From Bacteroidota bacterium (lineage in GTDB: Bacteria > Bacteroidota > Rhodothermia > Balneolales > HLUCCA01): 64,000 nt of DNA. Location of the stretch: NCBI GenBank assembly GCA_020832235.1, contig JAFIEZ010000017.1:41757-105756 (forward strand), written 5' to 3'. The translations under genes were made by a program, and so were the position numbers. Of this stretch, positions 1-8,316 are shown one piece after another (position 1 is the first letter of the stretch; each line of letters opens with the position of its first letter). Below the pieces are notes generated by a model that searched no databases, was not told the origin of the DNA, and worked only from the letters and a program-made list of their open reading frames with translations.

Positions 1-722
1 GTACGCTCGCGCGTTGATAAATCGAGCACGTGCACTCCGGGAGCCTGAAGGGAATCTTTATCCAAAGTCGTGTACACCAGTCGCTCACCGAAACGGGTAA
101 AAAAATATTCATCCACATAATGGATAGTCCACTGATCGCCTGACGGCAAATGATACACTATCAGATCGTTTTCCGTGACGAGCGCGGCCGCTTCCGATCC
201 GTTCGATACCTCTACAGAATCTTTGGCCGATGAATCCAGCTTTCGATCGAACCTGAAGGCAAGCCACTCACCGGATCGCTCCGGCATTTTATACGAGTCG
301 ATTTCAGCAAACAGTTCCATCCCACCCGTGGGTATATGATAGACTACAAGCGTATCGTCAAACACTTCAGAAAGCCGTTTGCCGTCTATACGTGCCTGTC
401 GCTGGTCAGCATAGGGAGCATCAATCAGGTAAATTAGATGGGTTCCAGTGTAGTTGAGGCGGAAGGATTTCCCCCGCTCCAAAAAGGTTTCGCCACGATT
501 GGCCAGATTCCGGACCATGATGCCTCCATCGCCCTCCTGCGGATTGAGACCATATACCAGATGCGAGCCGTCGGGTGTGAGTACAGCACCGGAGATGGAC
601 TTCCACTGATCAAAGTCGGCATGGTCGAGCGCTCGTTTGGATTGCTGCGATGTAGACTGTCCAATTGCCGTGCAACTAATCGCGAATAAGAGAAAGGGTA
701 GGATAAGGTAGTGTTTTAACAT
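1..722 (-). CDS. S9-type (prolyl oligopeptidase) secreted peptidase, N-terminal part only
   Basis: The 240 visible codons start with a signal peptide (MLKHYLILPFLLFAISCTA) and then read RALDHADFDQWKSISG, LTPDGSHLVYGLNPQEGDG and repeated short beta-strand blocks. This matches the N-terminal beta-propeller of Bacteroidota secreted S9 peptidases, in which the 'DFDQWK.I....LSPDG..V.Y...PQ.GDG' opening is common. The alpha/beta-hydrolase domain with the catalytic Ser-Asp-His lies beyond the left edge, so activity cannot be judged here. A cysteine at residue 17 (SCTA) could be a lipobox, although AISC is not ideal. The gene is divergent from the polyketide synthase gene, with about 180 bp between them. 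The family call rests on the N-terminus alone and is moderately sure; the existence of the gene is sure. Confidence 0.72.
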   Translation of the reverse strand, partial: MLKHYLILPFLLFAISCTAIGQSTSQQSKRALDHADFDQWKSISGAVLTPDGSHLVYGLNPQEGDGGIMVRNLANRGETFLERGKSFRLNYTGTHLIYLIDAPYADQRQARIDGKRLSEVFDDTLVVYHIPTGGMELFAEIDSYKMPERSGEWLAFRFDRKLDSSAKDSVEVSNGSEAAALVTENDLIVYHLPSGDQWTIHYVDEYFFTRFGERLVYTTLDKDSLQAPGVHVLDLSTRER

Positions 723-828
723 AGAAAAATGCTTGAGGTTCGATTAAAGCGACAATCTATCGGGCATATGGCAGTAAAGCAACCTAAATATGCTCACATT
801 ACATATTCAGTTAATGTAAATAATTAGT

Positions 829-834
829 TATAAT
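829..834 (+). promoter_or_regulatory. candidate -10 box for the type III PKS gene
   Basis: A perfect TATAAT lies 70 bp before the PKS start codon in AT-rich DNA. The best -35 at 17 bp spacing is a weak TTCAGT (806-811). A short inverted repeat TTACAT/ATGTAA (799-804 and 814-819) falls inside this promoter and could be an operator, but it is too short to be convincing alone. Confidence 0.4.
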
Positions 835-904
835 GCGATGTTAAGATTTTCGGATATCGAATTAGTGTAAATATCACTTTTTCAATTATTTAAACACATC
901 AAGT

Positions 905-2110
905 ATGGCTGCATATATTCATCATATCGCTACCGCTGTTCCGAAGGATGCCTACACCCAAGAATTCCTGCGCGATATTAACTTGCACGTGCTGGGCGGA
1001 GACCGCCGAACAGCTATGATTTTGCGACGGGTGTATGGTCAGTCGGGCATTCATTCCCGACGAAGTGTAGTTCGTGAGCTCAAGTACGCCGCGGTTAGCG
1101 AAGAACCAGCTACGCCAGAAACATTCGCATCCTATTTCCCAAACGACAATCCGGATTATACCAAAGGGGGTCCGTTTGAACCGACGGAACGGCTGCTGGT
1201 ACATCCGGAAACCGGAGCCGTAGCCACTCCCGAGACCGGCGAGCGTAACATCCGCTATAAAAAAGAAGCCCGGGAGCTTTTTTTACGCGCTACACACAAA
1301 CTTTTTGAGGAACGCCCCGATCTGGACGCAAAATCCATCACCCACATCATCACGGTATCGTGTACTGGCTTCTATGCGCCGGGTCCCGATCTGGATATTC
1401 TCAACGATCTTGGTCTGCCCCTCACCACCCAGCGATTTCATATTGGGTTCATGAGTTGCTTTGCAGGTTTAGCAGGTATGCGCATGGCAAAAACCATTTG
1501 CGATAATGATCCCTCTGCAAATGTATTGCTGGTATCTACCGAACTATGCACCCTGCACCTGCGCTTCCGCGACGATGTGAACAGTATTTTGTCGAACTCT
1601 GTGTTTGCCGATGGTTCGGCAGCTGTTTTCGTAAGTGCTTCGAAGCCGGCCAAAGGTACAACTGCCCTGGAGGTCGATACACTGGTCTGTACAGTGGCGC
1701 CAGAAGCGGCCGACAAAATGGAGTGGACCGTTGGGAACCACGGTTTCGACATGATTCTCTCCGCTGAAATTCCGGACCTCATCGAACAGAACATTGCCAA
1801 TTCGATTGCTCCACTCATGCAACAAACCGGTGTGAAGCAAGAAGACCTGGGGTGCTGGGCTGTGCACCCTGGAGGACGTGCCATTGTCGATAAAGTGGTA
1901 AAAGCCATGCATCTGGATGAGAAACTGGTAGCATCGTCGCGAAAAACCCTTAACGATTATGGAAATATGAGCAGTGCAACCATCTTTTTTGTATTAGCGC
2001 ATGCCATGACCAATGCACACTTATATGAACGCCCTGAAGTACTGGCCATTACATTCGGTCCCGGACTTAGCGTAGAGACCGGGCTTATGCGCATTGTAAA
2101 GCCAGCGTAA
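905..2110 (+). CDS. type III polyketide synthase (chalcone/stilbene synthase family)
   Basis: A homodimeric-type iterative ketosynthase of 401 aa that condenses an acyl-CoA starter with malonyl-CoA to make alkylpyrones, resorcinols or phloroglucinols. The catalytic triad is visible: Cys185 in GFMSCFAGLAG, His321 in AVHPGGRA and Asn354 in NDYGNMSSAT. The C-terminal FGPGLSVETGL glycine-rich motif is also present. The catalytic Cys sits about 20 residues later than in plant chalcone synthase because of a longer N-terminal half (roughly residues 45-120). Bacterial homologues usually sit with a methyltransferase and an oxidoreductase that tailor the product. Neither is next to this gene, so the product cannot be named. 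The ATG at 905 gives a natural N-terminus with no signal peptide, so the protein is cytoplasmic. Confidence 0.93.
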   Translation: MAAYIHHIATAVPKDAYTQEFLRDINLHVLGGDRRTAMILRRVYGQSGIHSRRSVVRELKYAAVSEEPATPETFASYFPNDNPDYTKGGPFEPTERLLVHPETGAVATPETGERNIRYKKEARELFLRATHKLFEERPDLDAKSITHIITVSCTGFYAPGPDLDILNDLGLPLTTQRFHIGFMSCFAGLAGMRMAKTICDNDPSANVLLVSTELCTLHLRFRDDVNSILSNSVFADGSAAVFVSASKPAKGTTALEVDTLVCTVAPEAADKMEWTVGNHGFDMILSAEIPDLIEQNIANSIAPLMQQTGVKQEDLGCWAVHPGGRAIVDKVVKAMHLDEKLVASSRKTLNDYGNMSSATIFFVLAHAMTNAHLYERPEVLAITFGPGLSVETGLMRIVKPA

Positions 2111-2223
2111 TCGATGGAGGCCTTTTAGCGGTTCAGAAAGGTGGGTAAAGCTTGGTATGTAGATGGACATACACAGAGGATTTGTGTACTATTCACCATC
2201 AATACACATCTACACTCCTCATT

Positions 2224-3381
2224 ATGCGCTTATTTATACTCGCACTTATCCTGTTGAGTGGGACAATAAGTCCCATATTTCCACTTCATGATGCAAGCGC
2301 TCGTCATAAATCTTTCCAGAATTTACCCACCCGGGCCAGTGATGCCGCCACCGGATCGGAATTAGAAGCAATCCTACGGAGCTTGCCTTTGGTCGAGCGC
2401 GAGAACCGCATTTTCGCTGAAATTACCTCCGGAAACATCCCCGATTTTTTGCGACAGCTTACCCCGGTCACTACCACACGTGTCGTGAACGGCACCGAAT
2501 ACACCATAACCTACCACGCAGCGCCCGATTATCTGGCTGTTGGCAGAGATGAAGACTATTTCCTCATGCCCATGACCCCGCTGCTGGCCCAGCGCCTCGC
2601 CAACGCCCTGGGCTTTACCATGCCCACCCGCCGGATGGTCGACCAGATCTGGCAGGCGGCTCCGCTCAAACTCAATCCCCAGCCCATACCCCCATCCGAC
2701 CAAATGAACACCATTCCGGTGATGTTCACACACAACACCATGGTCCGAGAGCAGCGCGACACCCACATCCAGCAGCATCCGCCCGGCACCCTCGTTGCAG
2801 GACATAAAAAAGACGTCATTATTTCAAATCGAATATACACTACAGCCAACAGCGTGGTGATTTACGGATGGCATTACACCAACGGCAATCCGATTCAGCC
2901 CGTCTTTGCCGGACATGGCGAAACCTATGCCGATTACAGTCATGGTATCCGGGCCGTGGCCGACAGCGTATGGCTGAATGGCGAAACCGTACACATCCGA
3001 CAGATAGTGCAACATCCCGACCTGCACGTCCTCCTCAGCGACGAAGGAGGTATTCCCGAACCCTATTATCACGTTGAAACCACATCCAGTAATCCCGTCG
3101 AAAACGATGAGTTACCGGAAGCAATCCTGCTGGAGCAGAACTTCCCCAACCCGTTTAATAATCAGACCCGATTTCGCTATCACCTCCCTCAAAGCGCATA
3201 CGTTCAAGTAAGCATCTACACCATTGCAGGGCAACAAATAGAGATGTTGGAAAATAGCTTTAGGGTCGCAGGGACTTACGAATTGGGTTGGGATGCAACC
3301 GGGCTGGCGAGCGGGGTTTACATCAGTTCACTCGCCGTTGAAGGAGAGCGGGTATCAAGAGCGATGTTACTAATTAAATAG
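2224..3381 (+). CDS. T9SS-secreted protein with a conserved domain of unknown function
   Basis: 385 aa from the ATG at 2224, chosen because it opens a good signal peptide (MRLFILALILLSGTIS); an upstream in-frame start at 2152 would only add a non-hydrophobic leader. The body (about residues 45-295) has strongly conserved-looking blocks: GNIPDFLRQLTPV, LPTRR-like MPTRRMVDQIW, AGHKKDVIISNR, YGWHYTNGNPIQP and HGETYADYSHGIR. I associate this pattern with a bacterial and fungal secreted family of unknown function. The His/Asp-rich HKKD, GWH and DYSHG blocks could form a metal or catalytic site, but that is a guess. The last ~75 residues are a T9SS type A sorting domain (NFPNPFNNQTRFRYHLP ... GVYISSLA ... 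LLIK), so the protein is exported and probably anchored outside the cell. Confidence 0.85.
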   Translation: MRLFILALILLSGTISPIFPLHDASARHKSFQNLPTRASDAATGSELEAILRSLPLVERENRIFAEITSGNIPDFLRQLTPVTTTRVVNGTEYTITYHAAPDYLAVGRDEDYFLMPMTPLLAQRLANALGFTMPTRRMVDQIWQAAPLKLNPQPIPPSDQMNTIPVMFTHNTMVREQRDTHIQQHPPGTLVAGHKKDVIISNRIYTTANSVVIYGWHYTNGNPIQPVFAGHGETYADYSHGIRAVADSVWLNGETVHIRQIVQHPDLHVLLSDEGGIPEPYYHVETTSSNPVENDELPEAILLEQNFPNPFNNQTRFRYHLPQSAYVQVSIYTIAGQQIEMLENSFRVAGTYELGWDATGLASGVYISSLAVEGERVSRAMLLIK

Positions 3382-3384
3382 TCT

Positions 3385-4689
3385 CTATTCAAAGCGCGGA
3401 ATCTGTTGAATCTCTTCGGAAGTAAAGAAATCCAGCTGTCGAAACCGTGGAATGAAATGCGCCTGCCACTCCTGCTGAAAAGCACGCATCTGCTCATCAA
3501 GCGTCTGAAGTCGGTCGGAGTCGGTGCCCGCAGTCTGCTGAAACCAATGCTGCAAGTACATGGGCGGGGAAAGTAATCGTAAACGATTTATAAGTCCAGC
3601 CTGAGCATTTCGCGGAGTATTAAATCGATCTGCCGCTTCATCAATCCGCTCTTGAATCATCTCGTTGGTGAGTAATCGCTGCAGCCAGGCCTGATAAAAT
3701 ATCGGTGTGTCGCCCTCAACCACTTCTTCGGGATGATCGGCCTTCCAGCTCTCAAACAACACATCTCGCTGCCTGTTCACCGACTGCTCAATGGCGCGCT
3801 GTTCGGTAACCCACATGGCTCGGGACGGAACAGGATGCTGCTTCCCGGCGTATAGCGTGATGAGAGCGGGAAGAATGAGCACAAAAAACACCCACAGTCC
3901 TGCCAGAATAATCGCATTCACCGCGGAGCGATCGCTGTACAGATTGATGAGTACACACAAGCTAAACCAGAACGCGATATAAAGCAAAACGACCAAAACC
4001 ACCTGCAATCCGCCGAAATTGAACAGCGGCACGCCAAACATGGCGCCAAAAAGAAGCAACGAACCTATCACGATTCCCGATATCACCAAAAACCGAAAGA
4101 GGGTTTTCAGGAGGAGGACATTCGCAATAGAGATCGGTTGGGACTGAAGCAGCGCATACGTGCCCGACTCCTTCTCGCGGGATAATACATCATAACCGAG
4201 TACAATCACGAACAAGGGTATCAGCCAAACGAGTACAAAGGCGAAATCGAACTGTCCGGTTACCTGCATCACGGGATTTTCAAAGGCATTATCGCGCATG
4301 GCGACCCGGTTGGTGAGGGTAACTTTACCGTAGTAGGGGAATAAATCAGACTGTCCGGCAGCCAATGCCGCCAGCGGTTTGGGATGCAGGATTACATGTC
4401 GACCAGCGTCTCCGAACTGTGCCAGCACGATGGGATTTGCAGGATCCTGAAACCAGGCACCGACTTCATATTCGCCGCGTTCAATCAGGCGCAGGCGCTC
4501 TGCCATTTCGGCATAGAAGGTTTCTTCCAGGTCTTGTAGCACCTGTACATGCTGATGCTGGTCGGCCACCCGATTATGACCCAAATACACACTATAGGCA
4601 ATTAAAAACGGGATAATAACAGCCGAAATCCGAAAACTCCAAGATTTCCACAGCTGCATCCACTCGAAACGAAATAGGTGCGTAATCAT
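3385..4689 (-). CDS. ABC-2 type permease, DUF3526-like (second permease of exporter)
   Basis: 434 aa, promoter-distal gene of a three-gene ABC operon. It begins with a cytoplasmic helix and a first membrane segment (SFRISAVIIPFLIAYSVYLG), then a long extracytoplasmic region, then a cluster of five membrane segments from about residue 165 (FDFAFVLVWLIPLFVIVLGYD ... SREKESGTYALLQSQPIS). The 'LSREKESGTYALLLSQP' stretch is the hallmark of NosY/GldF-type ABC-2 permeases, and the long loops fit DUF3526. The start overlaps the stop of the preceding permease by 4 bp (ATGA), so the two are translationally coupled. The substrate is unknown. Its stop lies 3 bp from the stop of the convergent secreted-protein gene. 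Confidence 0.88.
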   Translation of the reverse strand: MITHLFRFEWMQLWKSWSFRISAVIIPFLIAYSVYLGHNRVADQHQHVQVLQDLEETFYAEMAERLRLIERGEYEVGAWFQDPANPIVLAQFGDAGRHVILHPKPLAALAAGQSDLFPYYGKVTLTNRVAMRDNAFENPVMQVTGQFDFAFVLVWLIPLFVIVLGYDVLSREKESGTYALLQSQPISIANVLLLKTLFRFLVISGIVIGSLLLFGAMFGVPLFNFGGLQVVLVVLLYIAFWFSLCVLINLYSDRSAVNAIILAGLWVFFVLILPALITLYAGKQHPVPSRAMWVTEQRAIEQSVNRQRDVLFESWKADHPEEVVEGDTPIFYQAWLQRLLTNEMIQERIDEAADRFNTPRNAQAGLINRLRLLSPPMYLQHWFQQTAGTDSDRLQTLDEQMRAFQQEWQAHFIPRFRQLDFFTSEEIQQIPRFE

Positions 4690-6104
4690 ACGATTTCCTC
4701 CTTTTTCGCTGCCATTACGACAAATCCTGCCGATATCATGAGCCAGCCGAACAGGCTAACCATAAACGGAAGTGTTACCAATGGTGATAGCAATTGGGAT
4801 GGTCGCTTATAGGTAAAGACCGGATTATCCGCGAAAAAGTCGTGCCCGGCTACGTATCCCACCGCGCGATCGCCCACCGCATTGTCGCGCAAATCGTGAT
4901 TAAGCTCCCGCATCAGATTAATCCTGTACGCCTCGGCCTCTTGTGTGAAATGACGGAATGCATGTATATCGGTGCCGGCAATGTTCATCGCCGTCAACCG
5001 CATGGCCAGAGCCGGTGAGAGAACTGACCCCATGGAAAACGTCGCTAATTGCCTGTCGTGAATGGCGTGAATGCGCGCGAAATGCATGTCGTAGATGCGT
5101 TTTTCAAACTCCTCTGCCTCCTGCAGCATCATCCCCCTAAAGTTGAAGGGCAGCTCGTTAATGTCGGTGACACCGTGAGCGGACAAGACAGAATCCCGAA
5201 AGGCTAAGCTATGCTCGCTAAACGGATTATGACCATCAACGCCTTCGGTTAAATCCGTGCGAACAGCCTGATAAAACTCGGTTGTTGCGGGAACGGTGTG
5301 GCGGGAAGCAGCTGCATTGGTGACCAATCTGGGCAGCAGCAGTGATCCCAGCATCCAGATGGCCAGCAACGTGACCATTGCTGTACCGGAATGCCGCACC
5401 AGCGATGAAACGCCAATCGTAAGATGAATCATCACACCGAAATAACCCATCCACACAAGGGTCAGGAGCATGAACCGGGTCATATCGGATGTGACGCCGG
5501 ATGTAAGCCCGGTAATGAGCAATCCCATGACAAAAAATGGCAAAAACAACAGCGCCGCTACGATCCACAGCGCCAGCGTTTTGCCAAAAACAAGCTGATT
5601 GCGACTCACCCCCTGCGCCATCAGAAAGCGATACATACCCGATTCCTTCTCGGAAACAACCATTCTGAATCCGGCAAAAATGATGAACAAGGGAAATAAA
5701 TAGGTAAATATGAACGATGGGGTCAGCTCAGCGAAACGCAAGGATGCATCGAGGTCCTCGGCCAGACTGTTCGAGGCGATGTTCTGTCGATGTCCCTCCA
5801 AAAACAAAGATACCCCGGTGTAACGGGTTACGCCCGGCTCGAAAACCATGAGCACATTCACCGGCTTGAAAGCAAAGGTGCCATAATGTGCAGCGGAGTG
5901 CGGATTCTTCTCTCCTTGTTGCTCCCACTGCAGGCGCGATATGTACTCGGCTTCGGACTGAGCACTGCTGAGCTGCTGATAATAACGCTCGCCAATCAGC
6001 ACCGAAACGACGAGTAAGGTGAGGATGGTTACCGCGAGGGCAAGCACTACCCTGTCGCGAAACAACCGTGTTAATTCATTACTAACTATTTTACGGACAA
6101 TCAT
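4686..6104 (-). CDS. ABC-2 type permease, DUF3526-like (first permease of exporter)
   Basis: 472 aa with the same architecture as its downstream neighbour: an N-terminal membrane segment (DRVVLALAVTILTLLVVSVLIG), a ~100-residue external loop, then FIFTYLFPLFIIFAGFRMV followed by the signature VSEKESGMYRFLMAQGVSRNQL and four more membrane helices, with a final helix near the C-terminus. The pair is probably an ancient duplication that forms a heterodimeric channel with the ATPase encoded 39 bp upstream. Paired DUF3526 permeases with one ATPase are common in Bacteroidota; their cargo is not known to me. Confidence 0.88.
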   Translation of the reverse strand: MIVRKIVSNELTRLFRDRVVLALAVTILTLLVVSVLIGERYYQQLSSAQSEAEYISRLQWEQQGEKNPHSAAHYGTFAFKPVNVLMVFEPGVTRYTGVSLFLEGHRQNIASNSLAEDLDASLRFAELTPSFIFTYLFPLFIIFAGFRMVVSEKESGMYRFLMAQGVSRNQLVFGKTLALWIVAALLFLPFFVMGLLITGLTSGVTSDMTRFMLLTLVWMGYFGVMIHLTIGVSSLVRHSGTAMVTLLAIWMLGSLLLPRLVTNAAASRHTVPATTEFYQAVRTDLTEGVDGHNPFSEHSLAFRDSVLSAHGVTDINELPFNFRGMMLQEAEEFEKRIYDMHFARIHAIHDRQLATFSMGSVLSPALAMRLTAMNIAGTDIHAFRHFTQEAEAYRINLMRELNHDLRDNAVGDRAVGYVAGHDFFADNPVFTYKRPSQLLSPLVTLPFMVSLFGWLMISAGFVVMAAKKEEIV

Positions 6105-6143
6105 GGGAGGATGGATTATTGAATAGGATGGATGACCGAATGA

Positions 6144-6845
6144 TCAGGATTTCATATGGTTGAGGTAGACCTGCTCAAGATCGCTGTGCGATATATCTGC
6201 AGCGTTGAGTTCATCCATCAGCTTTCCCCGATTCATGATGCCTATGCGCGTTCCGGTTTCTTTGGCGCGAAATAAATCGTGGGTTGCCATCAAAACCGCA
6301 GCACCACGGTCCTTCATGTGCTCAAGCAGGCGGGCAAAATCGTTGCTCGCAGCGGGATCTAGTCCGCTGGTGGGCTCATCCAGCAACAGCACATCCGACG
6401 AGCGGGCTATAGCCAGGGCCACGCCCACCTTCTGACGCATACCCTTGGAGTAGGTCTCTACCCGCTTGTGAATCGCTACGGGTTGAAGTCCGGCCTCGGT
6501 TAAATGGGCTTCCTGCTGGGCATTCGTGAGGTTGAGTCCCGACAAACCACAGAAAAAGCGAAGGTTTTCCGCTCCGGTTAAATTCGGATATAAAGCGAGG
6601 TTTTCGGGAATATAGGTGAGCCGTTTTTTGGTTTCGAGGGGGTTTTCGGTAACCGACATCCCGCCAATCATGGCTTTCCCTGCGCTGGGCGGAAAAACGT
6701 TGAGCAACATATTGATGGTGGTGGTTTTTCCGGCACCATTGGCTCCCAGGAGGCAGTAAATTTCGCCCGACGCAATGGTTAAATTGAGATCGTTCACTGC
6801 GGTTTGCCCGTTGAAATGTTTGGTCAGATTGATGGTTTTTAGCAT
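6144..6845 (-). CDS. ABC transporter ATP-binding protein
   Basis: 233 aa ATPase that drives the two DUF3526-type permeases encoded just downstream. Walker A is GANGAGKTT (residues 34-42), the Q-loop region follows, the ABC signature appears as YSKGMRQKV (near 132), Walker B as VLLLDEPTSGLDP (near 150), and the switch histidine is in MATHD. The 'YSKGMRQK' form of the signature is typical of the CcmA/NosF exporter ATPases. It is the first gene of the operon, with about 130 bp of non-coding DNA between its start and the end of the CobW gene upstream, so it probably has its own promoter. Confidence 0.93.
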   Translation of the reverse strand: MLKTINLTKHFNGQTAVNDLNLTIASGEIYCLLGANGAGKTTTINMLLNVFPPSAGKAMIGGMSVTENPLETKKRLTYIPENLALYPNLTGAENLRFFCGLSGLNLTNAQQEAHLTEAGLQPVAIHKRVETYSKGMRQKVGVALAIARSSDVLLLDEPTSGLDPAASNDFARLLEHMKDRGAAVLMATHDLFRAKETGTRIGIMNRGKLMDELNAADISHSDLEQVYLNHMKS

Positions 6846-6977
6846 GTCGATGGGGTGTGGTAGAAGTAAGGTTTCTCGATTATTGAGTGTTCAGCTAAGC
6901 TGATCCGTTCTCAGTTTAAGCGACCGATTTTAAGAAGGTTTTTCTTTTCATGGGATGATATTGGTTAATCGTGAATA

Positions 6978-8189
6978 TCAGTTAGACTCGACCTGTTCGC
7001 TCCAATTGGGCCAGGGATCCTCAAATGAATAGCCCGCATGGTAGCGAATGATCTCCTCGTCGGTACACAGGCAATCGAGCAACTGCTTGTGGATGTTGTT
7101 TTTCTGCATATCCTGACCGATGAGCACCAGTTCGTTGATGCGATCTCCGAACTCTTTGGTCCACCTTCCCATAATGCGGTCTTCATTCGCCTGAAATGCC
7201 GGGTGCTGATTTCGCTCCATTTTCGTGAGGGAATCCCACCAGACACCGGCCTTGTCGGCATTGAACGACTTCCCGGCCTGACTCCAGTTCACGGCTATCT
7301 CCGGCTTCGAAGCCAACCATAACAATCCCTTCGAACGAATTACATAATCGGGCCAGCGCTCAATGAGCGTCCACAAGCGCCGGGGATGAAACGGGCGCGT
7401 ATCCCTGAATACAATCGAGCTTATGCCATATTCTTCGGTCTCGGGAATATGTTCATTTTCGAGCTCTTGAATCCATCCCGCCGATTGCGAGGTTCGGTCG
7501 AAATCGAACCGTCCGGTGTGCAGCACCTCCCGCAGATCGACGTTACTGTGCGTGGTTCGTATGATTTTCGCCAGGGTATTGAGCTTGCGAATGGCGGACT
7601 CTACTTTATCGGCCACCTCCCGCGTAACCAGATCGGTTTTGTTTAGCAGGATGACATCAGCAAATTCAACCTGGTCTATAAGCAGATGGGCGATACTGCG
7701 TAAATCATCGTCGTTTTCGGCCCAGGAACGGTCCCTGAGGGACTCGATGGTCTGCAGATTGGCATAAAAAGAGGAGGCATCCACAACCGTAACCAGCGTG
7801 TCCAGGGTACTGATATCGGCCAGATTTATCTCAGCATCGGGCATGTCGAAAAAGAAGGTCTGAGCCACAGGCAACGGTTCCGATATACCGGAGCTCTCAA
7901 TCAACAGGTAATCGAAGCGGTCCTCCTGAGCCAGGCGCGCCACTTCCTCTATTAGATCTTCCCGAAGCGTACAGCAGATGCACCCGTTACTCATTTCAAC
8001 AAGGCGTTCTTCGGTGCGCGACAAGGTTCCGGTTTCTTCCACAAGGCGGGCATCGATATTCAGCTCGCTCATGTCGTTAACAATGACAGCAACGCGAAGT
8101 CCTTCTTTATTGTGAAGAATATGATTGAGGAGGGTGGTTTTACCGGATCCTAAAAATCCGCTGAGGACCGTAACGGGCAGTTTTTTCAT
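6978..8189 (-). CDS. CobW/COG0523-family GTPase (putative metallochaperone)
   Basis: A 403 aa G3E GTPase. Walker A is GFLGSGKTT (residues 11-19), the metal-binding CxCC is [10 protein letters not shown] (Cys70, Cys72, Cys73), the ESSGISEP switch follows, and the guanine-specificity NKTD motif is at about residue 184. The C-terminal CobW_C domain ([17 protein letters not shown]) is complete. The length and the long insertion before the C-terminal domain resemble YeiR/ZigA-type zinc members rather than cobalt CobW. Many COG0523 proteins are induced by zinc starvation and deliver zinc to client enzymes. The palindromic operator pair at 8263-8316, shared with the divergent oxidoreductase gene, fits that role. 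The metal is inferred from context, not shown. Confidence 0.9.
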   Translation of the reverse strand: MKKLPVTVLSGFLGSGKTTLLNHILHNKEGLRVAVIVNDMSELNIDARLVEETGTLSRTEERLVEMSNGCICCTLREDLIEEVARLAQEDRFDYLLIESSGISEPLPVAQTFFFDMPDAEINLADISTLDTLVTVVDASSFYANLQTIESLRDRSWAENDDDLRSIAHLLIDQVEFADVILLNKTDLVTREVADKVESAIRKLNTLAKIIRTTHSNVDLREVLHTGRFDFDRTSQSAGWIQELENEHIPETEEYGISSIVFRDTRPFHPRRLWTLIERWPDYVIRSKGLLWLASKPEIAVNWSQAGKSFNADKAGVWWDSLTKMERNQHPAFQANEDRIMGRWTKEFGDRINELVLIGQDMQKNNIHKQLLDCLCTDEEIIRYHAGYSFEDPWPNWSEQVESN

Positions 8190-8262
8190 ATCTGGGATGT
8201 GCTGTGCGTGGTGTTCCTGTTTTTTGCAGCTAAAGGGATTTCAAATAAATCCATCTTTTTGA

Positions 8263-8277
8263 TGCAACTTTGTTGCA
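8263..8277. promoter_or_regulatory. operator site A, TGCAACnnnGTTGCA (Zur-like)
   Basis: TGCAACTTTGTTGCA is a perfect 6-3-6 palindrome between the divergent CobW GTPase and FAD-oxidoreductase genes. Its right arm supplies the TTGCAA that would serve as the -35 hexamer (8273-8278) of the rightward gene, so a bound protein would block RNA polymerase. The same motif recurs at 8302, 15129, 15146 and 17389. Confidence 0.75.
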
Positions 8278-8302
8278 ATTATAGAACAAACTCCCGTATA
8301 AT
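8273..8302 (+). promoter_or_regulatory. promoter of the FAD-binding oxidoreductase gene
   Basis: TTGCAA (8273-8278), an 18 bp spacer and TATAAT (8297-8302) form a good sigma-70-like promoter. It is sandwiched between operator A (overlapping the -35) and operator B (starting at the last T of the -10 and covering the expected transcription start near 8309). This geometry is that of a promoter built to be repressed. Confidence 0.6.
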
Positions 8303-8316
8303 GCAACAATGTTGCA
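8302..8316. promoter_or_regulatory. operator site B, TGCAACnnnGTTGCA (Zur-like)
   Basis: TGCAACAATGTTGCA reads as TGCAACA-A-TGTTGCA, the 7-1-7 symmetry used by Fur-family repressors. It covers the predicted transcription start and the first possible ATG (8309) of the rightward gene. Confidence 0.75.

Noticed and set aside
799..819. TTACAT-N9-ATGTAA inverted repeat as an operator of the PKS gene
   Set aside because: Only six bases per arm in AT-rich DNA, with no second copy or adjacent regulator gene; kept as a note to the promoter only.
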